This document shows positions 17,608-25,788 of a stretch of DNA of 44,921 bases, piece by piece. The stretch lies in NCBI RefSeq assembly GCF_001666835.1, contig NZ_LZJF01000139.1, positions 1 to 44,921 of the forward strand, read 5' to 3'. Origin of the DNA: Mycobacterium sp. E3251 (GTDB lineage Bacteria > Actinomycetota > Actinomycetes > Mycobacteriales > Mycobacteriaceae). Within the stretch, counting starts at the first letter, position 1. The number at the start of each line of letters is the position of its first letter. Made by a program: the position numbers and the translations under genes. The notes beneath the pieces are model-generated. The model searched no databases, was not told the origin of the DNA, and was given only the letters and a program-made list of their open reading frames with translations.

Positions 17608-19650
17608 ATGGACTTTTACAACGCTTACAGCCAGGGCTTTGTCCGGGTCGCCGCGTGCACGCACCACACCACGCTCGGCGATCCGGCGGCCAACGCGGAG
17701 TCGGTGTTGCGATTGGCGCAGGCTTGTCACGACGACGGCGTCGCGCTGGCCGTGTTCCCGGAGCTGACGTTGTCCGGGTACTCCATCGAGGACATCGTGA
17801 TGCAGGACTTGTTGCTCGACGACGTCGCAGCCGCCATCGAGACCATCGTCGGGTCCTCGACCGATCTGCTGCCGGTTCTGGTCGTCGGTGCCCCACTGCG
17901 GTACCGCCATCGCATCTACAACACCGCGGTGGTCATCCATCGGGGCGCGGTGCTCGGGGTGGTGCCGAAGTCGTACCTGCCCACCTACCGAGAGTTCTAC
18001 GAGCGCCGGCAGATCGCGGCAGGAGACGACGAGCGCGGCACCATCCGGATCTGTGACGCCGACGTCCCCTTCGGCCCCGACCTGTTGTTCGCCGCTTCGG
18101 ATGTGCCCGATTGCGTGCTGCACGTCGAAATCTGCGAGGACATGTTCGTGCCGATCCCGCCCAGCGCGGAAGCCGCGCTGGCGGGCGCGACGGTGCTGGC
18201 GAACCTGTCCGGCAGCCCGATCACGATCGGCCGCGCCGAGGACCGCTGCCTGTTGGCGCGTTCGGCGTCGGCGCGCTGCCTGGCCGCCTATGTGTATGCC
18301 GCGGCGGGCGAGGGCGAGTCGACCACGGACCTGGCCTGGGACGGTCAGACCATGGTGTGGGAGAACGGTGAACTGCTGGCCTCATCCGAGCGCTTTCCGA
18401 AGGGGGAGCGGCGCAGCATCGCCGACGTCGACATCGACCTGCTGCGTTCGGAACGGTTGCGCATGGGGACCTTCGACGACAACCGGCGCCACCACCGCGG
18501 GTCGGCCGAGTCGTTCCGGCGCATCGAGTTTCGGCTGGACCCGCCCGACGGCGATATCGGATTGCACCGCGACATCGAGCGCTTCCCCTTCGTCCCCGCC
18601 GATCCGCAACGCCTGGAACAGGATTGCTACGAGGCCTACAACATCCAGGTGTCCGGACTCGAGCAGCGGCTGCGCGCGCTGAACTATCCGAAGATCGTCA
18701 TCGGCATTTCCGGCGGCCTGGACTCGACCCACGCGTTGATCGTCGCCGCACGGGCGATGGACCGCGAGGAACGGCCGCGCAGTGACATTTTGGCGTTCAC
18801 CCTGCCGGGGTTCGCGACGGGCGATCGCACCAAACGCAACGCGATCGAGCTGTGCCGCGCACTCGGGGTCACCTTTTCCGAAATCGATATCACCGAGACG
18901 GCAATGGTCATGTTCAAGGAGATCGACCATCCGTTTGGGCGCGGGGAGAAGGTTTACGACGTCACCTTCGAGAACGTGCAGGCGGGCCTGCGCACCGACT
19001 ACCTGTTCCGGCTGGCCAACCAGCGCGGCGGCATCGTGCTCGGCACCGGCGACCTCTCTGAAATCGGGCTGGGCTGGTCGACTTACGGGGTGGGCGACCA
19101 GATGTCGCACTACAACGTCAATGGCGGCGTCCCGAAGACGCTCATTCAGCACCTGATCCGTTGGGTCATCTCGTCGGGCCAGTTCGAGTCCGACGTGACC
19201 GACGTGCTGCAGTCGGTGCTGGATACCGAGATCTCCCCGGAGCTCGTGCCGAAAGGCGAGGAGGAAGAGCTGCAGAGCAGCGAGGACAAGGTCGGACCGT
19301 ATGCCCTGCAGGACTTCTCGCTGTTCCACGTGCTGCGCTACGGGTTCAGGCCGTCGAAGATCGCGTTTCTGGCGTGGCACGCGTGGAGCGATCCCGAGCG
19401 CGGGAACTGGCCACCGGGATTTCCCGCCGACAAGCGACCGGTCTACTCGCTCAAGGAGATTCGGCATTGGCTCGGGATCTTCGTGCAGCGGTTCTACTCG
19501 TTCAGCCAGTTCAAGCGCTCGGCCTTGCCCAATGGCCCCAAGGTGTCGCACGGCGGTGCGCTGTCACCGCGCGGTGATTGGCGTGCCCCGTCGGACATGT
19601 CGGCGCGCATCTGGCTCGACGAGATCGAGCGGCAAATACCCGAGGAGTAG
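17608..19650 (+). CDS. nadE: Glutamine-dependent NAD+ synthetase
   Basis: A 680-residue two-domain enzyme that amidates nicotinate adenine dinucleotide to NAD+, with ammonia channelled from glutamine. The N-terminal nitrilase-type glutaminase domain has the triad Glu52, Lys121 and Cys176 (EICEDMF), at the same numbers as in M. tuberculosis NadE. The synthetase domain begins with the PP-loop GISGGLDSTHAL (about 369-380). The length equals the mycobacterial form (679). The ATG has AAGGG 4 nt upstream. nadD (34366) provides the previous step of the pathway. Confidence 0.97.
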   Translation: MDFYNAYSQGFVRVAACTHHTTLGDPAANAESVLRLAQACHDDGVALAVFPELTLSGYSIEDIVMQDLLLDDVAAAIETIVGSSTDLLPVLVVGAPLRYRHRIYNTAVVIHRGAVLGVVPKSYLPTYREFYERRQIAAGDDERGTIRICDADVPFGPDLLFAASDVPDCVLHVEICEDMFVPIPPSAEAALAGATVLANLSGSPITIGRAEDRCLLARSASARCLAAYVYAAAGEGESTTDLAWDGQTMVWENGELLASSERFPKGERRSIADVDIDLLRSERLRMGTFDDNRRHHRGSAESFRRIEFRLDPPDGDIGLHRDIERFPFVPADPQRLEQDCYEAYNIQVSGLEQRLRALNYPKIVIGISGGLDSTHALIVAARAMDREERPRSDILAFTLPGFATGDRTKRNAIELCRALGVTFSEIDITETAMVMFKEIDHPFGRGEKVYDVTFENVQAGLRTDYLFRLANQRGGIVLGTGDLSEIGLGWSTYGVGDQMSHYNVNGGVPKTLIQHLIRWVISSGQFESDVTDVLQSVLDTEISPELVPKGEEEELQSSEDKVGPYALQDFSLFHVLRYGFRPSKIAFLAWHAWSDPERGNWPPGFPADKRPVYSLKEIRHWLGIFVQRFYSFSQFKRSALPNGPKVSHGGALSPRGDWRAPSDMSARIWLDEIERQIPEE

Positions 19651-19658
19651 CACGCTCG

Positions 19659-19687
19659 GGGCCCGCCCGGCATCGCCGGACGGGCCC
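19659..19687. terminator. Strong hairpin between nadE and the convergent gene
   Basis: GGGCCCGCCCGGC-ATC-GCCGGACGGGCCC forms a 13-bp stem with one mismatch and a 3-nt loop. It lies 8 nt after the nadE stop and 11 nt before the end of the opposing gene, suiting a bidirectional terminator. It lacks a T-run, as is common in mycobacteria. Confidence 0.7.
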
Positions 19688-19698
19688 GGAACGTCCGC

Positions 19699-20106
19699 TC
19701 ACGCCCTCGCGCGGCGCCAGCCCTGGTACTGCAGCTCCGCGAACACCAGCGTGTAGGCGCCCGCCGCCAGATTCAACGCGACGCCGGCCGAGGTCAGCGG
19801 GAAGACATCCGCGAGCACCAGCACCACGGCGGCCACCGTGTAGGCCACATTGGCGATGATGACGGCCATACCGGCGCGCAGCACCGATCGCATCCTGGCG
19901 AGCCCGAACACGAGCACGCCGTAGCCGATCAAGAACGCGGCCATGCTGTATTCGAACGCCTTCGTGGTTCCCGAAAGCTCGGCGAGCCGGCCGACCAGCG
20001 GGATACCGGCCAGGCCGACCAGCCCGCTGATGGCGGCGTCGGCGCGCATGGCGAGGCGGAGCAGCCCGTCGCGGGTGCCCGTGCGGTCAATGGTGGTGGC
20101 GGACAT
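19699..20106 (-). CDS. Small four-helix membrane protein (position of Rv2437)
   Basis: A 135-residue hydrophobic protein starting MSATTIDRTGTRDGLLRLAMRAD. Four membrane segments are likely (about 24-42, 50-68, 75-95 and 100-120), and the C-terminus is YQGWRRARA. The longer frame to 20145 lacks support, whereas the ATG at 20106 has AAAGGA 7 nt upstream. Its length, orientation and place between nadE and rbsK match the conserved transmembrane protein Rv2437 of M. tuberculosis as I recall. The function is unknown. Confidence 0.75.
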   Translation of the reverse strand: MSATTIDRTGTRDGLLRLAMRADAAISGLVGLAGIPLVGRLAELSGTTKAFEYSMAAFLIGYGVLVFGLARMRSVLRAGMAVIIANVAYTVAAVVLVLADVFPLTSAGVALNLAAGAYTLVFAELQYQGWRRARA

Positions 20107-20232
20107 TGATGTTCCTTTCGTGGTGGCTGAACGGTCGCCACTCACGCTGCTCGCAGACCACTGCCAGATCGACGCCAGACGCTGCCAATCACTGCCAAGC
20201 GCAGGCCAGGAGGGTCGCGTCGGCCCGCCGCC

Positions 20233-20781
20233 TCAGCGTTCGTAGGTTCCGGTCAGCGCGCCGCGGGCCAGCACGTGCCCACGGATCGCGGCCAGCAGCG
20301 CCTTGGCCGTGGCGATGCTGTCCGGCACGGCCCGGTCGATCGCGAACACGTGGAATCGGTAGTGGTGCGGGCCGTGGCCGGGGATCGGACGCGGCCCGGC
20401 GTAGCCGCGATGGCCCAGATCCGCCCGCAGGCACCGGACGCCTGCCGCATGCGGTTGCAAGCCGCCGGCCTCGAGGCCGTCCAGCGTCGGCTCGATCACG
20501 GCGACGGTGTGCAACAGCGGGCGGGGCAGCGGCACGTCGACGTCGTCGACGATGAGCACCAGCTGCCGGGTCCCCGGCGGCGGCGCGCTCCACCGCAAGG
20601 GTGGCGAGACATTGTCCCCGACGCCCTTGCCCGCGCTGGAGGTCGGCATCCCGCCGCCATCGGTGAAAGCGGTGCTGCTGAGGCTGATGGCGGCGGGCGC
20701 ATCGAACGCCGGCCCGGCAAGGGGACTTCGGTGCGCGCCGGCGCGGACGCGGCGCAGCAGCCGGCCCGGCAGCGCCGTCAT
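20233..20781 (-). CDS. PEBP/YbhB-family (Raf-kinase-inhibitor-like) protein
   Basis: A 182-residue protein of the phosphatidylethanolamine-binding-protein fold. The family pattern is clear: [28 protein letters not shown] near residues 57-84, the ligand-pocket His in [10 protein letters not shown], then [24 protein letters not shown] (about 126-149). Bacterial members have no settled biochemical role. It lacks a signal peptide. Its ATG overlaps the TGA of the aconitase-type small subunit (ATGA), placing it as the last gene of the five-gene operon, an unexpected partner for a hydroxyacid pathway. Confidence 0.88.
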   Translation of the reverse strand: MTALPGRLLRRVRAGAHRSPLAGPAFDAPAAISLSSTAFTDGGGMPTSSAGKGVGDNVSPPLRWSAPPPGTRQLVLIVDDVDVPLPRPLLHTVAVIEPTLDGLEAGGLQPHAAGVRCLRADLGHRGYAGPRPIPGHGPHHYRFHVFAIDRAVPDSIATAKALLAAIRGHVLARGALTGTYER

Positions 20782-21338
20782 GCGCCGCTGCCCGCGCCGC
20801 GAATCGCGACGGTGGGCGACCGCAGGAGATCGCCCAATTCGCTGGGAAGATAACCCTGCTCCACCAACCGCGGCAGCACGCCGCCGCTTTCGATGATGTC
20901 CAGGATGAGCCCGGGGAGTTTGGGAACGCGTCCGGACGCACCCGTGGTGTCGTTGCGCCAGGTGCCCCCGGTCAGGTCGAAGGTGGCCGTGTCGCCTTCG
21001 TGGAAAACGCTGGTGGCATCGGGCACGGTCATGGCCGGAAGGCCGGCGTTGACGGCATTGCGAAAGAACAAGGAGTTGAATTCCTCGGCGACCAGTCCCG
21101 CGACGCCGAGCTCGACGAAGAGGGCCGCCACCGGCCGCGAGGATCCGAGACCGAAGTTCTTGCCCGCCACCACGATGTCACCCGGGGACACCTCGTCGGT
21201 CCAACCCGGGCGAACCTCGTAGAAAATGTGCCTGGCCGCCTCCGACGGATCCATCTTCATCGCGAAGGCCGGGTACATGGCGTCGGTGTTGAGGTTGTCT
21301 CCGAACAGCCAGACCTTGCCGCGAAACTGCACGGTCAT
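20778..21338 (-). CDS. Aconitase-superfamily small (swivel) subunit, LeuD-like
   Basis: A 186-residue swivel-domain subunit. [13 protein letters not shown] (about 14-26) replaces the usual DNVDTDxIIP-x-RYL, and [21 protein letters not shown] (about 59-79) holds the conserved SSR motif that binds the substrate carboxylate. The loop after DTD normally sets substrate choice (YLR in isopropylmalate isomerase). Here it reads MYPAFAMKM, so the substrate is probably not 3-isopropylmalate. It pairs with the large subunit encoded directly upstream, with overlapping ATGA. Housekeeping leuCD are expected elsewhere in the genome. Confidence 0.88.
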   Translation of the reverse strand: MTVQFRGKVWLFGDNLNTDAMYPAFAMKMDPSEAARHIFYEVRPGWTDEVSPGDIVVAGKNFGLGSSRPVAALFVELGVAGLVAEEFNSLFFRNAVNAGLPAMTVPDATSVFHEGDTATFDLTGGTWRNDTTGASGRVPKLPGLILDIIESGGVLPRLVEQGYLPSELGDLLRSPTVAIRGAGSGA

Positions 21339-22582
21339 GCCGTCACACTCCTCGGGTCGGTGATGTAGCCGGTGATTGCCGACGCGGCGACGGTCGCCGG
21401 TGATGCCATGAAGATCTCGGCCTCGGTGCTGCCCATGCGTCCGGTGAAGTTACGTGTGCTCGAGGTGATGCATACCTCCCCGGGACCGACCACGCCCATG
21501 TGGTAGCCGAAACAGGCGCCGCAGGTGGAGTTGGTGATGACCGCACCCGCGTCGGCCAGATCCTGCAGGTACCCCAGCCGCATGGCGTCCCGGTACACCG
21601 CCTGAGAGGCGGGCGTGACCAACAGGCGCACCCCGGGCGCGACGGTCTTGCCGCGCACCACCCGTGCGGCGATCGCGAGGTCTTCGAGCTGTCCGTTCGC
21701 GCACGAGCCGATGAAGGCCTGGTCGACCTTGCGGCGGTCCAGCTGGGAGACGGGCAGACCATTGCGGCTGACCGTTCCCGGCCGCGCCACGTAGGGCTCC
21801 AGCGTCGCCAAATCGACGCGGCGGATCTCTTGGTATGCGGCATCGGAATCCGGCGTAACGGCACGGTATTCGGTGACGCCACGGTCCTCGAGAAACGAGG
21901 TCAATACCTCGTCGGGCTCGAACGTGGCGAAGTCGGCGGAAACCTCGGCGCACTGGGTCGCCACGGTGCGCCGGTCATGCATCGGGATGCCGGCCAGGCC
22001 CGTGCCGCCGAATTCCAGGTTGCGGTTCGGCGCATCGCCGTACTCGTTGGCGATATGCAAGAAGATGTCTTTTCCGCTGACGGTCTCCGGCTTGGCGCCC
22101 TCGAGCTCATATCGGATCGTGGGCGCGACCTGAAACCATGTCATGCCGGTGCACATGATCGAATAGATCTCCGCGGGCCCGAGGCCCCGCGCGGCGGTGT
22201 TGTAGGCGCCCGCCGCGCAGGTGTGAGAGTCGGTGCAGGCCAAGACTTCTCCGGGTCGCGCCAGCCCGTTCTCGGCGATCACCTGGTGGCAGATGCCGTG
22301 CCGGCCGACGTCATAGAACCGTTGGATGCCGAAATCGGCGACGAATTCGCGGGCCCGCGGACCGCCCGCGGCGTCCTTGATTGTCGGTGCGGGCACTGCG
22401 TGGTCCATGACGACCGCCAGCTTGTCGGGGTCATGGATCCGGTTGGGCGTAATCCACATCGTGGCGAACTGCAAATCGATGAGCACGGTCATGTCGACGT
22501 CGACCACGACCGTGTCACCCGCGGACACCACATCCAGACCGGCCTTGCGGGCGAAGATCTTCTCGATGATCGTCATGCCCAT
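21335..22582 (-). CDS. Aconitase-superfamily large subunit (LeuC/HacA/DmdA-like)
   Basis: A 415-residue [4Fe-4S] hydro-lyase subunit starting [15 protein letters not shown], of the shorter two-subunit type used by archaeal isopropylmalate/homoaconitate hydratases and by 2,3-dimethylmalate dehydratase (DmdA). Cluster ligands are visible as IGSCANG and the CxxC in [22 protein letters not shown] is the family substrate/His motif. Catalysis would be reversible dehydration/hydration of a hydroxy-di- or tricarboxylate. The start at 22582 has AAGGA 6 nt upstream; ATG 22576 overlaps the lyase stop and is an alternative. Confidence 0.9.
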   Translation of the reverse strand: MGMTIIEKIFARKAGLDVVSAGDTVVVDVDMTVLIDLQFATMWITPNRIHDPDKLAVVMDHAVPAPTIKDAAGGPRAREFVADFGIQRFYDVGRHGICHQVIAENGLARPGEVLACTDSHTCAAGAYNTAARGLGPAEIYSIMCTGMTWFQVAPTIRYELEGAKPETVSGKDIFLHIANEYGDAPNRNLEFGGTGLAGIPMHDRRTVATQCAEVSADFATFEPDEVLTSFLEDRGVTEYRAVTPDSDAAYQEIRRVDLATLEPYVARPGTVSRNGLPVSQLDRRKVDQAFIGSCANGQLEDLAIAARVVRGKTVAPGVRLLVTPASQAVYRDAMRLGYLQDLADAGAVITNSTCGACFGYHMGVVGPGEVCITSSTRNFTGRMGSTEAEIFMASPATVAASAITGYITDPRSVTA

Positions 22583-23457
22583 GAGGGGTCCTTGCGGGCG
22601 TAGCGGGCGTCGCGCTCCAGCCAGTCGGCCATTCCCACCATGTTGAAGAAATCGGCGGGTGTGCTGGGCAGGTGGCCGGCGATGTCGGTGCCGTTCAGTT
22701 CGCAAAGGCTTTGCAACATACCAAAAGTCGCCTGCATCAACAGGGTGCTCGGATGGATCGCGATGGCGTAGCCCAACTCTTGCAGCCGCGAGGCCGACTG
22801 CAGCGGCGTGAGGCCACCCAGCACCAAATTGATCAGCAGGGGAGCGTCGACCTCGCGCGCGATGCGCTCGATCTCACCGTCGTCCTGCGGCGCCTCGACG
22901 AAGACGATGTCCGCGCCTGCCTGCGCGTACCGGTTGGCGCGTTCGATGGCAGCGTCCAGGCCTAGGGGCGCCCGCGCGTCGGTGCGCGCCACCACCAGCA
23001 GGTTGTCATCGGAGCGGGCGTCCAGCGCGGCGGCCAGAGTCTGTTCGAACACCGCCACATCCACCACCTGCTTGTCGGGCAGGTGGCCGCAACGTTTCGG
23101 AAAGACCTGGTCCTCCAACTGAATCGCGGCCACTCCCGCCGCGTCGTACGAGCGAACGGTGCGCACCACGTTCATGGGCGCGCCGTAGCCGGTGTCGGCG
23201 TCGGCGATCAGGGGGATGTCACCCAACGCTTCGGTGATCATCGCGACCCTGCCGGCCATCTCGGTCGCGGTGACCAGCCCGATGTCGGGTAAGCCGAAGC
23301 CCGAGGCCGCCACGCCTGCGCCGGTCATGTAGGCCGCGGTGTGGCCGGTGCGTTTCGTCAGGTGCGCGGAGATTCCGTCGAAAACGCCTGGCGCGACGAT
23401 GAGTTCGCGGGCACCGAGCAAGTCCTTCAGCCGTTGCCGCGCCGCGGTAGTGGGCAT
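22573..23457 (-). CDS. Isocitrate lyase/PEP mutase-family carbon-carbon lyase
   Basis: A 294-residue TIM-barrel lyase of the PrpB/DML/oxaloacetate-decarboxylase branch. The metal site reads ADADTGYG (85-92) and QLED (113-116). The catalytic loop is PKRCGH (120-125), whose Cys is the general acid/base of true lyases and is absent from PEP mutase. It therefore probably cleaves a methylisocitrate-like or dimethylmalate-like substrate to pyruvate or a related ketoacid plus a second acid. It starts MPTTAARQRLKDLL with AAAGGAG 7 nt upstream, is 11 bp after the PrpD-family gene, and overlaps the aconitase-type subunit. Confidence 0.9.
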   Translation of the reverse strand: MPTTAARQRLKDLLGARELIVAPGVFDGISAHLTKRTGHTAAYMTGAGVAASGFGLPDIGLVTATEMAGRVAMITEALGDIPLIADADTGYGAPMNVVRTVRSYDAAGVAAIQLEDQVFPKRCGHLPDKQVVDVAVFEQTLAAALDARSDDNLLVVARTDARAPLGLDAAIERANRYAQAGADIVFVEAPQDDGEIERIAREVDAPLLINLVLGGLTPLQSASRLQELGYAIAIHPSTLLMQATFGMLQSLCELNGTDIAGHLPSTPADFFNMVGMADWLERDARYARKDPSWA

Positions 23458-23468
23458 GACTCTCTCCT

Positions 23469-24890
23469 TTAGTCCAGGGCGCCCGCGACCGAGGCCGCGA
23501 GCAGATCCGTCAGTCGCTCGACGTCGTCGAGGCCGTCGAGATTGACCACCGCCCGCTCGATGGCTTCGGCGCGCGACCGGCTGGTGACCCGGTCGGCGAG
23601 CGAGTGGAACTTGTCGACGAGTTCGTCGTTGGTGACGGGGTCGTTGGGCGCGCCGTGCGGCAAGGCCACGCGGGCGCGATGGACCGCGCCGTCCCGGGTG
23701 GTCACCGCGACGTCGGTACGAAATTTTTCGGTGAAATCGGCGTGGGTGAGCGATTCGTCCAGGTGCACCGTCGTCGCCGCGATGAGCGACCAGATGTCGT
23801 CGGAATCGAGGCGGGCGGCGGTGAACTGTTCGGGCAGCACGTTGCCGTCGAGCAGTGCCGCGGCGGTCGCATAGCCGATGTTCATCTGGGCGCCGATCGC
23901 GGTCAGCGGTCTCTCCGGTTGCCACCAACCGTGCTTGTAGATGGTCTCGCCGACGGTGATGTCGATCTTCGAAATGCCCTGGGATGCAACGGATTCACGC
24001 ACCCGACGGGCGGCGTCGATCGCGGCGTGCACCCCACCCATCGCGGCGTAGGACTTGACCATGATCATGGTGGTCTCCCATCGCTGGCCGAGTTCGCCGG
24101 TCAGCGGCGCGGCGTCGGGGTCGTGGCCCTCGCCGAAAACACTGAGAAACCCGCCGTATTCGCGCTCGAAAACCCGCTTGATGCCGGTGTAACCGGCCGC
24201 CGCCAGCCCCGCCGCGTAGAAGCCGTTGCGCGCCGCCAAGCCGTGGTGCATGCGCTTGCTCATGGCCTCGTACTGGGCGGCCATCAGACCCGCCGACTGC
24301 GTGCCGGCCAGACCGAGGGCGTCCTCCAATTGCGCCGGCGGCAGCCCGCGTAACTTTCCGGACGCCATCGCCGCGGCATGCGTGCCGAAAACCGAGCCCG
24401 AGTGCCAGCCGCGGTCGAGCATCTGGGTGCCGTGCAGCGTGTAGCCGACGCGCGGGCCCACCTCGAAGCCGGCGACCGCGGCCAGCAACAGGTCGGCGCC
24501 CGTCGAGGGGTGCGGCCGCGTGGACGCCGTCGACAGCAGGGCGGGAATCAACAACGAGCAGCTGTGCAGCGGGGCAAGCGGGTGAAAGTCGTCGAGCTCG
24601 AAGCCCTGAATGAAGGTGCCGTTGAGTATCGCCGCGGCAGGCGCCCCCGTGGTGCGTCCGGTGCCGATGACGACGGTGTCGCCGGCGCCTTCCAGCGCGA
24701 GGACGGCGTCGGTCGCGGTGCGTGACCACGGTAGTTGCGCCCCTACCAGCGCGCAGCCGATGCCATCGAGGAGCAGGTGTTTCGCACGGTCGAGGACGGG
24801 ACGCGGGACGTCGTCGAGCGTGAGGCCGGCGACCCAGGTGGCGAGCCGCCCCGTCGGCCCGTCCGGGTCGGTGGCGGCCGGCGTGTTCAT
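23469..24890 (-). CDS. MmgE/PrpD-family dehydratase-like protein
   Basis: A 473-residue protein of the MmgE/PrpD fold (2-methylcitrate dehydratase, cis-aconitate decarboxylase, iminodisuccinate epimerase). Family features include RAKHLLLDGIGCALVGAQ (about 30-47), NGTFIQGFELDDFHP (about 89-103), GWHSGSVFGTHAAAMASGKL (about 151-170) and FAGTQSAGL-like text (LAGTQSAGLM) near 183. The exact reaction cannot be read from sequence. It is the first gene of the five-gene operon, with AGGGAGA upstream of the ATG, and faces the GntR gene across a 70-bp spacer that holds a near-perfect palindrome. Confidence 0.9.
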   Translation of the reverse strand: MNTPAATDPDGPTGRLATWVAGLTLDDVPRPVLDRAKHLLLDGIGCALVGAQLPWSRTATDAVLALEGAGDTVVIGTGRTTGAPAAAILNGTFIQGFELDDFHPLAPLHSCSLLIPALLSTASTRPHPSTGADLLLAAVAGFEVGPRVGYTLHGTQMLDRGWHSGSVFGTHAAAMASGKLRGLPPAQLEDALGLAGTQSAGLMAAQYEAMSKRMHHGLAARNGFYAAGLAAAGYTGIKRVFEREYGGFLSVFGEGHDPDAAPLTGELGQRWETTMIMVKSYAAMGGVHAAIDAARRVRESVASQGISKIDITVGETIYKHGWWQPERPLTAIGAQMNIGYATAAALLDGNVLPEQFTAARLDSDDIWSLIAATTVHLDESLTHADFTEKFRTDVAVTTRDGAVHRARVALPHGAPNDPVTNDELVDKFHSLADRVTSRSRAEAIERAVVNLDGLDDVERLTDLLAASVAGALD

Positions 24891-24912
24891 CGAATCTCCC
24901 TGGCCAATGAGT

Positions 24913-24936
24913 GGTTGTTATATACATATAACAACC
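24913..24936. promoter_or_regulatory. 24-bp palindromic operator between the PrpD-family gene and gntR
   Basis: GGTTGTTATAT-AC-ATATAACAACC has 11-bp perfectly complementary arms around a 2-bp centre. It is strikingly AT-rich for this genome. It sits in the divergent promoter region 23 bp upstream of the PrpD-family ATG and 24 bp upstream of the gntR GTG. GntR/HutC regulators bind such GT-rich/AC-rich palindromes, so this is very probably the operator of the adjacent regulator. TATA-like -10 elements on both strands fall inside it. Confidence 0.8.
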
Positions 24937-24960
24937 GATCGGGCTACGCAAGGGGGCCGT

Positions 24961-25788
24961 GTGGAAGCATTGACCACCATGCAGCAAGGCGAGGGTGGGC
25001 CGGTCTCGGCGGCGGCCGGGGTGCCGCTGCACCGGCAGCTGTTCTTGGTGCTGCACGACGAGATCGACCGTGGCGTCATCGCCGCGGGCGACGCATTGCC
25101 CACCGAGCAGACCCTGTGCGATCAGTTCGGCGTATCGCGCATCACCGTGCGCCGGGCGCTGGCGGACCTGGCCGAGCAGGGGTACATCGAGCGCAGGCAC
25201 GGCGTCGGGTCGTTCGTACGGCCGCACGGACGAGCGGACGTCTCGGGTGTTTTGGCGGCCGGGCGTTCCTTCATGCAGGGGTTGCGACAGACGCAATTCG
25301 AAACCAAGGTCGACGTCGTCGAGCTGGGAAAACGCCGTCCACCGAGGGCCATCGGGGAGGCGTTGGAAAGTTCCGGCGAGCTGCTGCAGATCGTGCGGGT
25401 GCGGCGCCAACGCCGCACTGATGAGCCGTTGATGGTGACCGAAGCCTGGCTGCCGCCGGAATGGGCCGACGTACTGACCGAACGGGAGTTGCGGCGCAGG
25501 CCGCTTTACGAGCTGCTATCCGACGAGGGCGTCGTCGTGGACCGTGTGCTGCACGAGATCACGGCCGAGATCGCCGGACCGCGCCACGCGCACCTGCTCG
25601 GCACGGCCATCGGCGCCGCGCTGCTGCGCGTCAACCGCTTGGCGTTCGTGGCCGAGGCGCCGCATCACTACGTTTCGACCGTGCTGTCGCCGAGCCGTAG
25701 CCGCGTCCTGCTCAGCCAGACGGCCGAGGAGATGGAGACCGGCGACGGCCTGAGGATCGCCCACGACGTGGGCGGACGCATCGGCTAG
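24961..25788 (+). CDS. GntR-family regulator, HutC subfamily (UTRA domain)
   Basis: A 275-residue regulator. The winged helix-turn-helix covers about 22-88 (PLHRQLFLVLHDEIDRGVIAAGD...TLCDQFGVSRITVRRALADLAEQGYIERRHGVGSFV). The rest is a UTRA effector domain of the chorismate-lyase fold, ending in HHYVSTVLSPSRSRVLL. HutC-type regulators usually sense an intermediate of the pathway they control, so the ligand is probably a substrate or product of the divergent operon. The start is GTG 24961 with AAGGGGG upstream; ATG 24979 is possible. Its stop overlaps that of the convergent ribokinase gene. Confidence 0.9.
   Translation: MEALTTMQQGEGGPVSAAAGVPLHRQLFLVLHDEIDRGVIAAGDALPTEQTLCDQFGVSRITVRRALADLAEQGYIERRHGVGSFVRPHGRADVSGVLAAGRSFMQGLRQTQFETKVDVVELGKRRPPRAIGEALESSGELLQIVRVRRQRRTDEPLMVTEAWLPPEWADVLTERELRRRPLYELLSDEGVVVDRVLHEITAEIAGPRHAHLLGTAIGAALLRVNRLAFVAEAPHHYVSTVLSPSRSRVLLSQTAEEMETGDGLRIAHDVGGRIG

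Noticed and set aside
18382..19551. Long minus-strand frame (389 codons) antisense to nadE
   Set aside because: A third-position GC shadow; the composition is atypical of proteins and no motif is visible.
20107..20232. Short CACTGCCA/GCTGCCA direct repeats downstream of the PEBP gene
   Set aside because: Copies are imperfect, few and not regularly spaced; no function can be argued.
20778..22582. leuCD for leucine synthesis
   Set aside because: The context is a GntR-controlled operon with PrpD-type and lyase genes, and the small-subunit substrate loop is not LeuD-like.
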